Source of the DNA: a virus
Length of the DNA: 52,268 nt
IMG/VR virus record: IMGVR_UViG_3300043777_000338
Span: 1-52,268 of that record
Direction: 5' to 3' (one strand)
Position 1 is the first letter of the stretch, and every line of letters starts with the position of its first letter. The notes beneath the pieces are model-generated. The model had not been told where the DNA came from and made no database searches. It was given only the letters and a program-made list of their open reading frames with translations. Positions 39,824 to 48,293 of this stretch are shown here, piece by piece. A program made the position numbers and the translations under genes.

Positions 39824-40879
39824 ATGTCAACATCAGGTACTTATAATTTTGGATCAACTATCAGCGAGCAGTTTATTATAGACGCTTATGAACGCTGTGG
39901 TATATTGCCTGATGTTATTACCGCTGAGCAAATTCAATCTGGGCAAAGAAGTATAAATCTTCTGCTTTCTGAATGGATCAATAAAGGATTGAATCTGTGG
40001 ACTGTGAAGCAGTCTATGTTAAATTTAATTCCTAACCAAAATGCATATCTCCTCCCTTATCCGACAAGCGATGTCTTGGAAGCGACAATTCGGACATCGA
40101 ATCGCAATCTTGGTGGCACTGCATTTTCAAGCGCGGGTGGTATTGCTCAAAATGCATTTGATAATAACCCAGCAACAGCTTGTACGCAAACAGCTCCAAA
40201 TGGGTACATAAGTTATAATTGGGGAACGAATGTCCAATATGCCATTAATATGGTTGGTATTCAATCAAATGTCACAACCACTTATACACCTGTTTGTGAA
40301 TATTCTAATGATGGCATTAATTGGTTCCAGGTCCTGGCGATTCCAGCTCAGACTTTCACAATTGGTATTAATGTTTGGTTTGTCGTTCCCGTTCCAACTT
40401 TGGGACAATATTTTCGTGTCCGAGAAACTGGCGGTGCTACATTAAATATTCAAGAACTTTATTTTAACACATCTCTTCAGGATACAGTTGTTACTCGCAT
40501 TTCTCGCGCTGAGTATATTTCTTATCCGTTAAAGAATCAGACAGGTCGTCCCACGAGTTTTTACGTAGATCGACAAATTAATCCTGTGATCTATCTCTGG
40601 CCAACTCCAACTCCGCAATACAACAACTTATTTTATACGCGAGTTGAGTTGATGCAAGACATTGGGCAGATGATCAATATGGCTGATATTCCTCAGCGTT
40701 TCTATGAGGCTCTAGTTTCTGGCCTGGCTGTTAAATTATCAATTAAGTATATGCCTGCTCGTTTAGAAATTCTTCGTCAAGAATATGAGCATGCTTTCAA
40801 TATTGCGGCAAGAGAAGATACAGAGCGAGTTCCTCTTCGGATTTATGGCGATTATCAACAAGGATGGACTAGAACATGA
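39824..40879 (+). CDS. gp4-like neck protein with inserted discoidin-like domain
   Basis: 351 residues. The outer parts match P22 gp4-like head-completion adaptors: YERCGILPDVITAEQIQSGQRSINLLLSEWINKGLNLWT at the N-terminus; SYPLKNQTGRPTSFYVDRQ and LPxRFYEALVSGLAVKLSIKYMP at the C-terminus. Residues about 92-216 are an insert with the F5/8 type C (discoidin) pattern: AFDNNPATAC, GYISYNWG, EYSNDGINWFQV, GQYFRVRETGGATLNIQELYF. The adaptor binds the portal; the insert could present a sugar-binding surface at the neck. It overlaps the next gene by four bases. Confidence 0.78.
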   Translation: MSTSGTYNFGSTISEQFIIDAYERCGILPDVITAEQIQSGQRSINLLLSEWINKGLNLWTVKQSMLNLIPNQNAYLLPYPTSDVLEATIRTSNRNLGGTAFSSAGGIAQNAFDNNPATACTQTAPNGYISYNWGTNVQYAINMVGIQSNVTTTYTPVCEYSNDGINWFQVLAIPAQTFTIGINVWFVVPVPTLGQYFRVRETGGATLNIQELYFNTSLQDTVVTRISRAEYISYPLKNQTGRPTSFYVDRQINPVIYLWPTPTPQYNNLFYTRVELMQDIGQMINMADIPQRFYEALVSGLAVKLSIKYMPARLEILRQEYEHAFNIAAREDTERVPLRIYGDYQQGWTRT

Positions 40880-41286
40880 GTTATCGTCCTAAGGGTAGAC
40901 ATGTCCGAATTGATCGAGATTTTCCAGAAGCGTTAGGGATTTGCGATAAAACAGGTTTTGTTTTTAATAGAAAAGATCTTGTGCGGCAAATGGAATGGCG
41001 TGGAAATGCGCTTATTTGGACAGGCTTCTATGTTGGATTACCTTATGTTGACACTCCAAATGAGCAGTTGAGGCCCCCGATTTTGCCTCCAGATCCTGTT
41101 CCTATTTTTTATCCAAGATTGCAACAGCCACAGAATATTACTTGGTCTACTGCATCTTTTGCCACATGGAGTACTCCAACCATTTATCGATTTAGCGATC
41201 AGCAAGAATATGATGATGGGGTTATGGCTCTGCCTCCTGCGGAGAGATTGCAACAATTACAATCTTTAAATTGGGGATGGGTATAA
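40876..41286 (+). CDS. Neck/tail-associated protein (136 aa)
   Basis: Begins MSYRPKGRHVRIDRDFPEA and contains ICDKTGFVFNRKDLVRQMEWRGNALIWTGFYVG and RPPILPPDPVPIFYPRL. This is a small conserved podophage protein (CDxxG...QMEWxGxxL...LPPDPxP) encoded beside gp4-like genes. Its biochemical role is not established. Its stop overlaps the next start. Confidence 0.65.
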   Translation: MSYRPKGRHVRIDRDFPEALGICDKTGFVFNRKDLVRQMEWRGNALIWTGFYVGLPYVDTPNEQLRPPILPPDPVPIFYPRLQQPQNITWSTASFATWSTPTIYRFSDQQEYDDGVMALPPAERLQQLQSLNWGWV

Positions 41287-41672
41287 TGACGCAATTAACG
41301 AACCTGACTTATTCCGCTGGTTATGGAGATCTTCTCACAACGACGAACAATGGCAATGGCCTAACGGCAGTTCTTGCAAATGTTCAAGATGGTCTCGGCA
41401 ATAATAGTCCCATGCAGATTGCGACAATATCTGTCAACTTCAATCGTGGTGGCAATACTTTTGAGTTGGATGGAACTCCAATAACAGCAGCAGCGGCGGA
41501 TATCAATGCAGTTTGTGTTCCTAACCCTGTTTTTGGTGGAACAAGCGCTGCTCAATTGCCATCCGGAACAACGGGACAACGGCCAGGAGTGCCAGTTGCC
41601 GGAGATATGAGATTCAATACAACAACAGTACATATGGAATATTACAACGGCACAGTTTGGGTTAGTTTTTAG
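41286..41672 (+). CDS. Small fibre-like protein (128 aa)
   Basis: The start is taken at the ATG overlapping the previous stop (TAATG), with GGGGATGGG upstream; ATGs five codons earlier lie inside the preceding gene. It ends in a fibre motif (GDMRFNTTTVHMEYYNGTVWVSF) shared with larger fibres. It may be a short fibre or a fibre tip. Confidence 0.6.
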   Translation: MTQLTNLTYSAGYGDLLTTTNNGNGLTAVLANVQDGLGNNSPMQIATISVNFNRGGNTFELDGTPITAAAADINAVCVPNPVFGGTSAAQLPSGTTGQRPGVPVAGDMRFNTTTVHMEYYNGTVWVSF

Positions 41673-41681
41673 GAGATAATT

Positions 41682-42818
41682 ATGGGACTTAATCTTATAT
41701 CACCATCAGTTTTTACAACTGCAATTCTTATTGGAGATACAGTTCATAGTCCCAATGGTGGGACTGATTCTACTCCGGTTTTAACAACGACAGGCAATCC
41801 TCCAATTACAGGATCGACTTGTCTAGAGCTTCAATCTACAACAAGCGCTCTTTTAGTTAGTCGAATGACGACCACACAAAGAAATGCTCTCAATGCAATA
41901 GATGGGATGCTTGTTTATGATACGACAGTTGGCGCTTTCTTCATGCGTGAAGGGGGTGCTTGGAATCAGAGCGGCCCTGCTGGAGGAGATGTTATTGGTC
42001 CGGCTGTATCTGTGGCAGGTGATATTGCGATATTTGCCGACACAACTGGTAAAGTATTAGCCGACAGTGGAGTGCCAATCACAAAGGTTCCTCAACTTGC
42101 AGAAGTGCTCGAATTGAGAGAAAAAAAGGGATTAACTCCTCTGATTAATGTTAATCAGATTGGCAATCTTGGGCATATCGCCTTTACAAATGGCATTGGC
42201 CTTCTTTTTGTAGATAGTTTAATGCCAGTTGAATTTATCGATAATGATTATGGGCCGGGAAATCAAGTCTGTTCATTATTTACAGGAGGTCTTCCTTCAA
42301 GCTCAACGACTCCGAGCGCGCTTATTGAATTGCAAACAACGACGGGTGCTTTTCTTCTATCTCGTATGACGACAGTTCAAAAGAATGCTCTTACATCTCC
42401 CGCTGCTGGGATGATGGTTTATGATACAACCATAGGTGATTTTTCTTTCTATAATGGCGCTTGGTTTGAAATCCCAGCACAAACGATTGCAAATTGGACA
42501 GACGTAACATCCGGAGCTCAAGCTTTATTGGCAAATAATGGCTATGTGACTGATCTTGGTGGCGGCGTCACATATACATTGCCAGCGACAGCAAATCTGG
42601 GTGATCAAATTATGATTGTTGGTAAGTCAGGAATATCAACAATAGATCAAAATGCCAATCAACAAATCACGATTGCGAGCGCTTCTAGTACAGTTGGTGT
42701 TGGTGGTTCTGTAAATGGAAACAATGCTGGCGATTGCATAACTCTGGTTTGTATTACGGCAGGAGCATCGACGGTATGGCGCGCAAATTCAGTAATCGGA
42801 AATTGGACGGTAACTTAA
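41682..42818 (+). CDS. Fibre protein with two copies of the ELQST...MTT...YDTT module
   Basis: 378 residues. Module one is CLELQSTTSALLVSRMTTTQ...MLVYDTTVGAFFMREGGAW; module two is LIELQTTTGAFLLSRMTTVQ...MMVYDTTIGDFSFYNGAW. The C-terminal about 100 residues are a beta-prism-like end (YVTDLGGGVTYTLPATANLG...IVGKSGISTIDQNANQQITI). All parts are typical of receptor-binding fibres built from recombinable modules. TAGGAGATA site. Confidence 0.72.
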   Translation: MGLNLISPSVFTTAILIGDTVHSPNGGTDSTPVLTTTGNPPITGSTCLELQSTTSALLVSRMTTTQRNALNAIDGMLVYDTTVGAFFMREGGAWNQSGPAGGDVIGPAVSVAGDIAIFADTTGKVLADSGVPITKVPQLAEVLELREKKGLTPLINVNQIGNLGHIAFTNGIGLLFVDSLMPVEFIDNDYGPGNQVCSLFTGGLPSSSTTPSALIELQTTTGAFLLSRMTTVQKNALTSPAAGMMVYDTTIGDFSFYNGAWFEIPAQTIANWTDVTSGAQALLANNGYVTDLGGGVTYTLPATANLGDQIMIVGKSGISTIDQNANQQITIASASSTVGVGGSVNGNNAGDCITLVCITAGASTVWRANSVIGNWTVT

Positions 42819-42842
42819 GTAAAACATTCTGGGAGATATATT

Positions 42843-43892
42843 ATGGCTACAATGAACGCAATTGGTATTAATACTGGAGCATCAAACACGATGCTTCAAG
42901 GCGCAGGTGTTGGAACTGCTCCTACATTTTCTACTGCAACTTATCCAGCAACCACTACCATAAATCAATTGCTATATTCTTCGGCAGCAAATGCTGTTGC
43001 TGGCTTGGCTACTGCGAATAGCGGGGTATTAATTACGAGCTCTGGTGGAGTGCCTTCTATAGGAACTACATTACCAATTGGAGTGCAGACAAATATTACT
43101 GAGCTTGGAACTGTGACTGTTGGCGTTTGGAATGCATCTTTGATACCGCTGGCCTATGGGGGTACTAATGCTAACTTGGTGGCATCCAATGGCGGTATCT
43201 TTTACTCCACCGGGACAGCTGGTGCTATTCTTTCTGGAACTGTAACGGCAAATCAAGTTTTGCTTTCTGGGTCTTCGACAACGCCGGCTTGGTCGACAGC
43301 AACGTATCCCGCGACGACGACTATCAATCAGTTGTTGTATTCTTCGGCTGCAAACACCATTGCTGGATTAGCGACGGCAAATAGTGCACATCTTGTCACC
43401 ACCAGCACTGGTGTTCCAGTATATACCGCAACCATGACCAATGGTCAGGTAGTAATCGGTTCTACTGGTGCGACTCCCACTGCTGCGACATTAACTGCCG
43501 GTACGGGAGTTACAATTACAAATGGAGCTGGATCTATTACAATTGCTAGCAGTGGAACTCCTCAGTCAATTGTGGATCAAAATTCAAGCAGCGTAACTAT
43601 GGCTGTAAATACGATCTACATTATTGACAACGGAGCATCTCTAGTAACTTTGACTTTGAATGCTACAGTTGCTCTAGGTCAAACATTCGAAATTGTCGGA
43701 TTTTCAGCAGGTGGTTGGACGATAGCTCAAAATGCAGGTCAAACAATCCATTTTAACTCAACCAGCACAACAACTGGCGCTACTGGTACGCTTTCGTCAA
43801 CGGTTCAATACAATTCAGTGAAATTGACATGCTCTAAAGCAAATACAGATTTCACAGTTACTACATCGCAAGGAAACTTAACTGTCGTTTAG
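42843..43892 (+). CDS. Fibre protein with TINQLLYSS repeats
   Basis: 349 residues. It holds two copies of STATYPATTTINQLLYSSAAN-(A/T)-(V/I)AGLATAN (near residues 31 and 150) and an end domain (NTIYIIDNGASLVTLTLN...FEIVGFSAGGWTIAQNAGQ) similar to that of the preceding fibre. The second repeat is nearly identical in DNA to part of the next gene. TGGGAGATA site. Probable host-recognition protein. Confidence 0.72.
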   Translation: MATMNAIGINTGASNTMLQGAGVGTAPTFSTATYPATTTINQLLYSSAANAVAGLATANSGVLITSSGGVPSIGTTLPIGVQTNITELGTVTVGVWNASLIPLAYGGTNANLVASNGGIFYSTGTAGAILSGTVTANQVLLSGSSTTPAWSTATYPATTTINQLLYSSAANTIAGLATANSAHLVTTSTGVPVYTATMTNGQVVIGSTGATPTAATLTAGTGVTITNGAGSITIASSGTPQSIVDQNSSSVTMAVNTIYIIDNGASLVTLTLNATVALGQTFEIVGFSAGGWTIAQNAGQTIHFNSTSTTTGATGTLSSTVQYNSVKLTCSKANTDFTVTTSQGNLTVV

Positions 43893-44287
43893 GAGATAGA
43901 CATGGCAACGAATAATGCAATTGATTCAAGCACCTTTCCAGCGCTTTTGCTTTCAAAAGGTGGAACAAATGCGAATCTAACTGCTTCGAATGGAGGAATA
44001 TTTTATTCCACAGCCTCTGCTGGTGCAATCTTGTCTGGCACTGCCACTGCGCATCAAGTATTGTTGTCCGGTTCATCTACGACACCAGCATGGTCAACCG
44101 CTACATATCCGACAACAACAACTATCAATCAGTTGTTGTATTCTTCGGCCGCAAACACCATTGCTGGATTGGCGACGGCAAATAGTGCGCATCTCGTTAC
44201 GACCAGTGCGGGAGTTCCTGTGTATACATCGACCATGACTAATGGTCAGGTAGTAATCGGTTCTACTGGTGCGACTCCCACTGCTGC
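43321..44287 (+). repeat. Long direct repeat shared by two fibre genes (offset 801 bp)
   Basis: The region from 43321 to 43486 is colinear with 44122 to 44287 at high identity, including a perfect 47-base match (43440-43486 and 44241-44287). Similarity fades upstream toward 43200/44000. The entry spans both copies. It suggests recent duplication or gene conversion and a site for recombination between the genes. Confidence 0.85.
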
Positions 44288-45707
44288 CACCCTTACTCAG
44301 GGTAGTGGTATCACGATTACCAATGGGGCTGGCACTATCACAATCGCTTCAACAGGAAGTCTGCCTAGTATTTCAACTAATTATCAAATATTAAGCTCTT
44401 TCACTGGTACCGCTACTTGGTATAGTAATTTTATTGATACCGGAAGTTCATTGTTTAATTTATCAATCGGAACAAGTGCTGGAAATTCTTCTATTTCTGG
44501 AAGCTTTAATACTTCGGTGGGCGACAAAGCTGGAACAGCTATAACATCTGGTGGGAACAACACATCATTTGGGTACTTAGCATCAAATGCTGTAAACACT
44601 CAATCTGATAATACAGCAGTTGGCTATAAAGCTAATACCTTAAATACTGGAAACGAAAATTGCGCATTTGGTTCTTCTGCTCTTGCGTCAGAAACAAGCA
44701 GCAATTCAAATTGCGCATTTGGATATGAAGCTCTTACGGTGCAAAATGGCGCAGGAAACAATTCAGCATTTGGCTACAGCAGTGGAGCGGCTATTACTAC
44801 GGGTATTGATAATTGTGCATTTGGTTATAATTCTTTAGTAACAGAAAAAACAGGTGCTCAAAATTGTGCATTTGGATATCAAGCGTTACAAAATCAAAAT
44901 GGGGTCACAGGTTCGGCAGCATTTGGCGCGGGGGCAGGATCGGGTTTAACTTCTGGCACGCAAAATGCTGCATTTGGAGGAAATGCTCTTCTGTCGGAAA
45001 ATACTGGCGGAAACAACTCTGCTTTTGGTTTTCAGGCTCTTTTTTTTCAAAGCGGTGAAAGTAATAACACTGGTATTGGATATAATACTTTCGGATCGAT
45101 GAGCGCCGGAAGTAGCAACACGGCTTTAGGTGCGTCAACAGGTGCTGCTCGAGCTTCATATACTCAATGTACATTGATTGGCGCTGGCGCTGATAATTCA
45201 TCGAGCGGATTAACGAATACAACAGTCATTGGCTATAATGCTTCTGGCACAGCAAGCAATCAAATTGTCATCGGAAATTCAAGCAATACTACTTGTCATA
45301 TATTTGGTATTACTGGATCAACATCTTCATCTGGCGTAGCGGTGTTGGTCAATGCTAGCAGCGTTCTTGGAACGACAACATCTTCAATCGAATATAAAGA
45401 GAATGTAAAAGATATTTCAGATTATAGTGACATAATCTACAAAATGCGTCCTGTAACTTTTACATATAAACAAGAACATGTTGATTCAAAAGAAGACACT
45501 GAAGTTATACAATATGGATTAATTGCAGAAGAAATTGAAAAATTAGATCCTAACCTTGTTTTCTACAAAGATGGCAAGCCGCATACAATTCGATATCAAT
45601 TTTTGCAATTTTTGCTTCTTAATGAACTCAAGAAGTTAAAAGAAGAAAATAATGAATTAAAGGCTGAATTTAATCAATTTAAAAATCATTTAGCAAGGAT
45701 GAATTAA
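43902..45707 (+). CDS. Long fibre with beta-roll repeats and C-terminal peptidase S74 chaperone
   Basis: 601 residues. Residues about 20-130 repeat the TINQLLYSS module. About 205-440 are 13-16-residue repeats of the form N-x-(A/S)-(F/V)-G-(Y/S)-x-(A/S), for example NTAVGYKAN, NCAFGSSAL and NSAFGYSSG, predicting a triple beta-helix shaft. From about residue 495 the end is peptidase S74 (SSIEYKENVKDISDYSDIIY...VTFTYK...YGLIAEEIEKLDPNLV) with a final coiled coil. S74 domains guide trimer folding and then cut themselves off. Main tail-fibre candidate. Confidence 0.85.
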   Translation: MATNNAIDSSTFPALLLSKGGTNANLTASNGGIFYSTASAGAILSGTATAHQVLLSGSSTTPAWSTATYPTTTTINQLLYSSAANTIAGLATANSAHLVTTSAGVPVYTSTMTNGQVVIGSTGATPTAATLTQGSGITITNGAGTITIASTGSLPSISTNYQILSSFTGTATWYSNFIDTGSSLFNLSIGTSAGNSSISGSFNTSVGDKAGTAITSGGNNTSFGYLASNAVNTQSDNTAVGYKANTLNTGNENCAFGSSALASETSSNSNCAFGYEALTVQNGAGNNSAFGYSSGAAITTGIDNCAFGYNSLVTEKTGAQNCAFGYQALQNQNGVTGSAAFGAGAGSGLTSGTQNAAFGGNALLSENTGGNNSAFGFQALFFQSGESNNTGIGYNTFGSMSAGSSNTALGASTGAARASYTQCTLIGAGADNSSSGLTNTTVIGYNASGTASNQIVIGNSSNTTCHIFGITGSTSSSGVAVLVNASSVLGTTTSSIEYKENVKDISDYSDIIYKMRPVTFTYKQEHVDSKEDTEVIQYGLIAEEIEKLDPNLVFYKDGKPHTIRYQFLQFLLLNELKKLKEENNELKAEFNQFKNHLARMN

Positions 45708-45708
45708 G

Positions 45709-45864
45709 ATGCCTCTTATCAAAGGGAAAAAAGCCTGCAAAAAGAAAAATATCTCGAAGAACATCGCTGCTGAAGTTAATGCTGGCAAGCCGCAGCCTCA
45801 AGCTGTAGCGATAGGATTTTCGATATGTAGAGAAGCGAAGAAGAAGAAAAAAAGGAAAAAATAA
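45709..45864 (+). CDS. Small basic protein (51 aa, DUF6496-like)
   Basis: MPLIKGKKACKKKNISKNI followed by AAEVNAGKPQPQAVAIGFSI and a poly-Lys tail is the pattern of very short basic phage proteins (DUF6496-like: 'KGKSxKxISxNIxxEMxAGKPQxQAVAIA'). The next gene's ATG overlaps its stop. Perhaps packaged with DNA. Confidence 0.75.
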   Translation: MPLIKGKKACKKKNISKNIAAEVNAGKPQPQAVAIGFSICREAKKKKKRKK

Positions 45865-46499
45865 TGCCCTCTATGACTTACAATTCATTAATAAATCAAG
45901 TCATGGACTATTTAGATAGAACGGATGCGGATACGCAAAATGAAGTACCAAACTTTATATACCAAGCCGAACAACGAGTGTGCCGAGAATCAAAAAATAT
46001 CGGCCTTGAGCAGTATGTTACTGGTAATTTTACTATTGGGGTTCCTATTCTGGCAAAGCCAGCGCGCTGGAGGAGAAGCATTACCTTTAGCTTCGGAAGT
46101 GGTGCAGGGAACAACACCGTTAATCAATTGTTTTTAAGAACTTATGATTATATCCGAAATTATTGGAATCAGCCAAATTTGAATGCTCCTCCTGTATATT
46201 ATTCGGATTATGGATATGACCATCTATTGATCGGACCAACTCCTGATCAAACTTATCCTTTTGAATTTGCCTATCTGGAACTTCCTGAGCCTCTTTCTCT
46301 TGCGAACCAAACAAATTGGCTTACAAATAATGTTCCAGATTTGTTGCTTTATGCAACTCTTTTAGAAGCAATTCCATTTCTCAAGAATGATGAACGGATT
46401 CCAATTTGGACATCTTTTTATGATCGAGCGCTTCAGAGCCTTAATAATCAAGACAATCAAAGACTCACAGACAGAGCCAGCAATAGAGATTCAGACTAA
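45864..46499 (+). CDS. Head-tail adaptor / tail-hub-associated protein (211 aa)
   Basis: YNSLINQVMDYLDRTDADTQNEVPNFIYQAEQRVCRESK is the N-terminal pattern of SU10-type adaptor proteins, followed by WRRSITFSF, YIRNYWNQPN, PPVYYSDYGYDHLLIGPTPD and NVPDLLLYATLLEAIPFL. It forms part of the neck between portal and nozzle. TAATG overlaps at both ends couple it to its neighbours. Confidence 0.72.
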   Translation: MPSMTYNSLINQVMDYLDRTDADTQNEVPNFIYQAEQRVCRESKNIGLEQYVTGNFTIGVPILAKPARWRRSITFSFGSGAGNNTVNQLFLRTYDYIRNYWNQPNLNAPPVYYSDYGYDHLLIGPTPDQTYPFEFAYLELPEPLSLANQTNWLTNNVPDLLLYATLLEAIPFLKNDERIPIWTSFYDRALQSLNNQDNQRLTDRASNRDSD

Positions 46500-48025
46500 T
46501 GGCTGGGAAAATATATCCTATTGTTTCCCAACCTGGCATCAAGCGTGATGGTACGCAATTTGCGAGCAGGTTTTATATTGATGGCCAATGGTGTCGCTTT
46601 CAGCGTGGCTTGCCCAGGAAAATGGGTGGATATAATCAGCTTATCGGTACATTAGCAAATCAACCGAGAGGTTTATATGTCGTTCCAGCAACTCCTAACT
46701 TTAACGTATATGTGGGTGATTATGCTACACTGCAATATTTTCAAATTGATGAATTTGGAAATCTATTATCTGGCCTTACAGATCGCACTCCTCTTGGTTT
46801 TGTTCCTGACGTAAATAATATTTGGACCTTTGACACCATTTATTCAACAGTCTCAAATACGAATTTGTTAGTTGCTCATGCTGCGCCAAATCTAGCTTCA
46901 ATCGGAAATGATGTTGCAACTCCTGTTTATTATGGAGATGCCTATTCTAACTCGCATTTAATACCGAATTTTCAAACTGTTTCAGGTGGAATAGCTGTTT
47001 TTCAACCGTATTTATTTATGTTTGGAGATGCTGGAGAAGTTATTATTTCTAACATAAATGATCCAACGACTGTCTCGAATGTGGCGCGAGTTTCTGCCAA
47101 TAAAATTGTGGCAGGAATGTCTTCGCGTGGTGGCAATTCAGCTCCAGCAGGGCTTTTGTGGAGTTTAAATAGTGTTATTCGCGTGACTACAGTGAACACA
47201 AATACTGGATTACAATTTAAATTTGATACGGTTTCGAATGAGAGCTCTATTCTCTCTAGCAGGTCTGTCGTTGAATATGATGGTTTATATTTCTGGGCTG
47301 GTATAGACCGATTTCTTGTTTATAACGGCGTTGTTCAAGAAGTTCCGAATCAAATGAATCTTAACTTCTTTTATTATAACAATGGAACTACCGGCCTGAA
47401 TTATCAATATCGTCAGAAAGTTTGGGCTACAAAAGTTCCTCAATATGGGGAGATTTGGTGGTTCTATCCTTCAGGAACAAGCACTGAATGCAATCGAGCT
47501 GTTATCTACAATAAGAGAGAAAATAGTTGGTATGATACAGAGATTTCAAGAGGAATTGGATATTTTGAGCAAGTTTTTGCAGATCCTATTTGGGCTGACA
47601 ACAATGCAACTGGCGGTACTTATGGAGTCTGGCAACATGAATCTGGTGTTGATCAAAATATTGGTGGCAATCTAACAGCAATTAATTCCTTTATTCAAAC
47701 TGGAGATGTATCTTGGGCTGCCATAGATCCGTCTGGCAGTTGGACAGGAGTAGATCGATGGGTAGATCTTTATCGCATTGAGCCAGATTTGCTCCAAACT
47801 GGGAATATGACTGTCACTGTCAGCACGAGGGACTACGCAAATGGGCCAGTCGTTTTAAGTAATCCATATGCATTTGCTCCAGGTACTCCAAAGATAGACT
47901 TAAGAGAACAAGGTCGTGAAATGTCACTTATTTTTGCAAACAATAATGTGGGTGGATTTTACGAAATAAATCAAACATTGCTTTACTTCAGAACTGGTGA
48001 TTCGAGAGCCACCGGCGCTTCTTAA
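46499..48025 (+). CDS. gp10-like packaged-DNA stabilisation / nozzle protein
   Basis: 508 residues. The N-terminus PGIKRDGTQFASRFYIDGQWCRFQRGLPRKMGGYNQL is the signature of P22 gp10-like hub proteins, followed by beta-propeller blades (VVPATPNFNVYVGDYATL, YLFMFGDAGEVIISNINDP, VEYDGLYFWAGIDRFLVYNG, YGEIWWFYPS). gp10 hexamers close the tail after DNA packaging. It follows the adaptor gene directly, in the P22-like order. Confidence 0.82.
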   Translation: MAGKIYPIVSQPGIKRDGTQFASRFYIDGQWCRFQRGLPRKMGGYNQLIGTLANQPRGLYVVPATPNFNVYVGDYATLQYFQIDEFGNLLSGLTDRTPLGFVPDVNNIWTFDTIYSTVSNTNLLVAHAAPNLASIGNDVATPVYYGDAYSNSHLIPNFQTVSGGIAVFQPYLFMFGDAGEVIISNINDPTTVSNVARVSANKIVAGMSSRGGNSAPAGLLWSLNSVIRVTTVNTNTGLQFKFDTVSNESSILSSRSVVEYDGLYFWAGIDRFLVYNGVVQEVPNQMNLNFFYYNNGTTGLNYQYRQKVWATKVPQYGEIWWFYPSGTSTECNRAVIYNKRENSWYDTEISRGIGYFEQVFADPIWADNNATGGTYGVWQHESGVDQNIGGNLTAINSFIQTGDVSWAAIDPSGSWTGVDRWVDLYRIEPDLLQTGNMTVTVSTRDYANGPVVLSNPYAFAPGTPKIDLREQGREMSLIFANNNVGGFYEINQTLLYFRTGDSRATGAS

Positions 48026-48036
48026 GGAAAATTCAC

Positions 48037-48282
48037 ATGATGCTTCCAGAGGAAACAACTCTAACTTTATGGGCTAACTCTCTAATTATAGATTTTCCTT
48101 ATGATAACGTACCTTTGTTGATTAATGAGTCGCGTTGGAAAGAATGGGGCAATGAATTAATTGGCGCTCATAGCTTTATAAGTAATGATGTCCCAACGCC
48201 AAATAATTACAACGATTGGCAAACTTGGGCATATGATGTATACTTTTTAATGTGTAATAATGTCGAACAAAATGCTCAGTAA
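48037..48282 (+). CDS. Small virion-block protein (81 aa)
   Basis: The layout LWANSLIIDFPYDNVPLLINESRWKEWGNELI followed by VPTPNNYNDWQTWAYDVY is a small conserved podophage protein found after gp10-like genes. It is acidic with many Trp. No function known to me. Confidence 0.6.
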   Translation: MMLPEETTLTLWANSLIIDFPYDNVPLLINESRWKEWGNELIGAHSFISNDVPTPNNYNDWQTWAYDVYFLMCNNVEQNAQ

Positions 48283-48293
48283 AAAGGTGGAAA

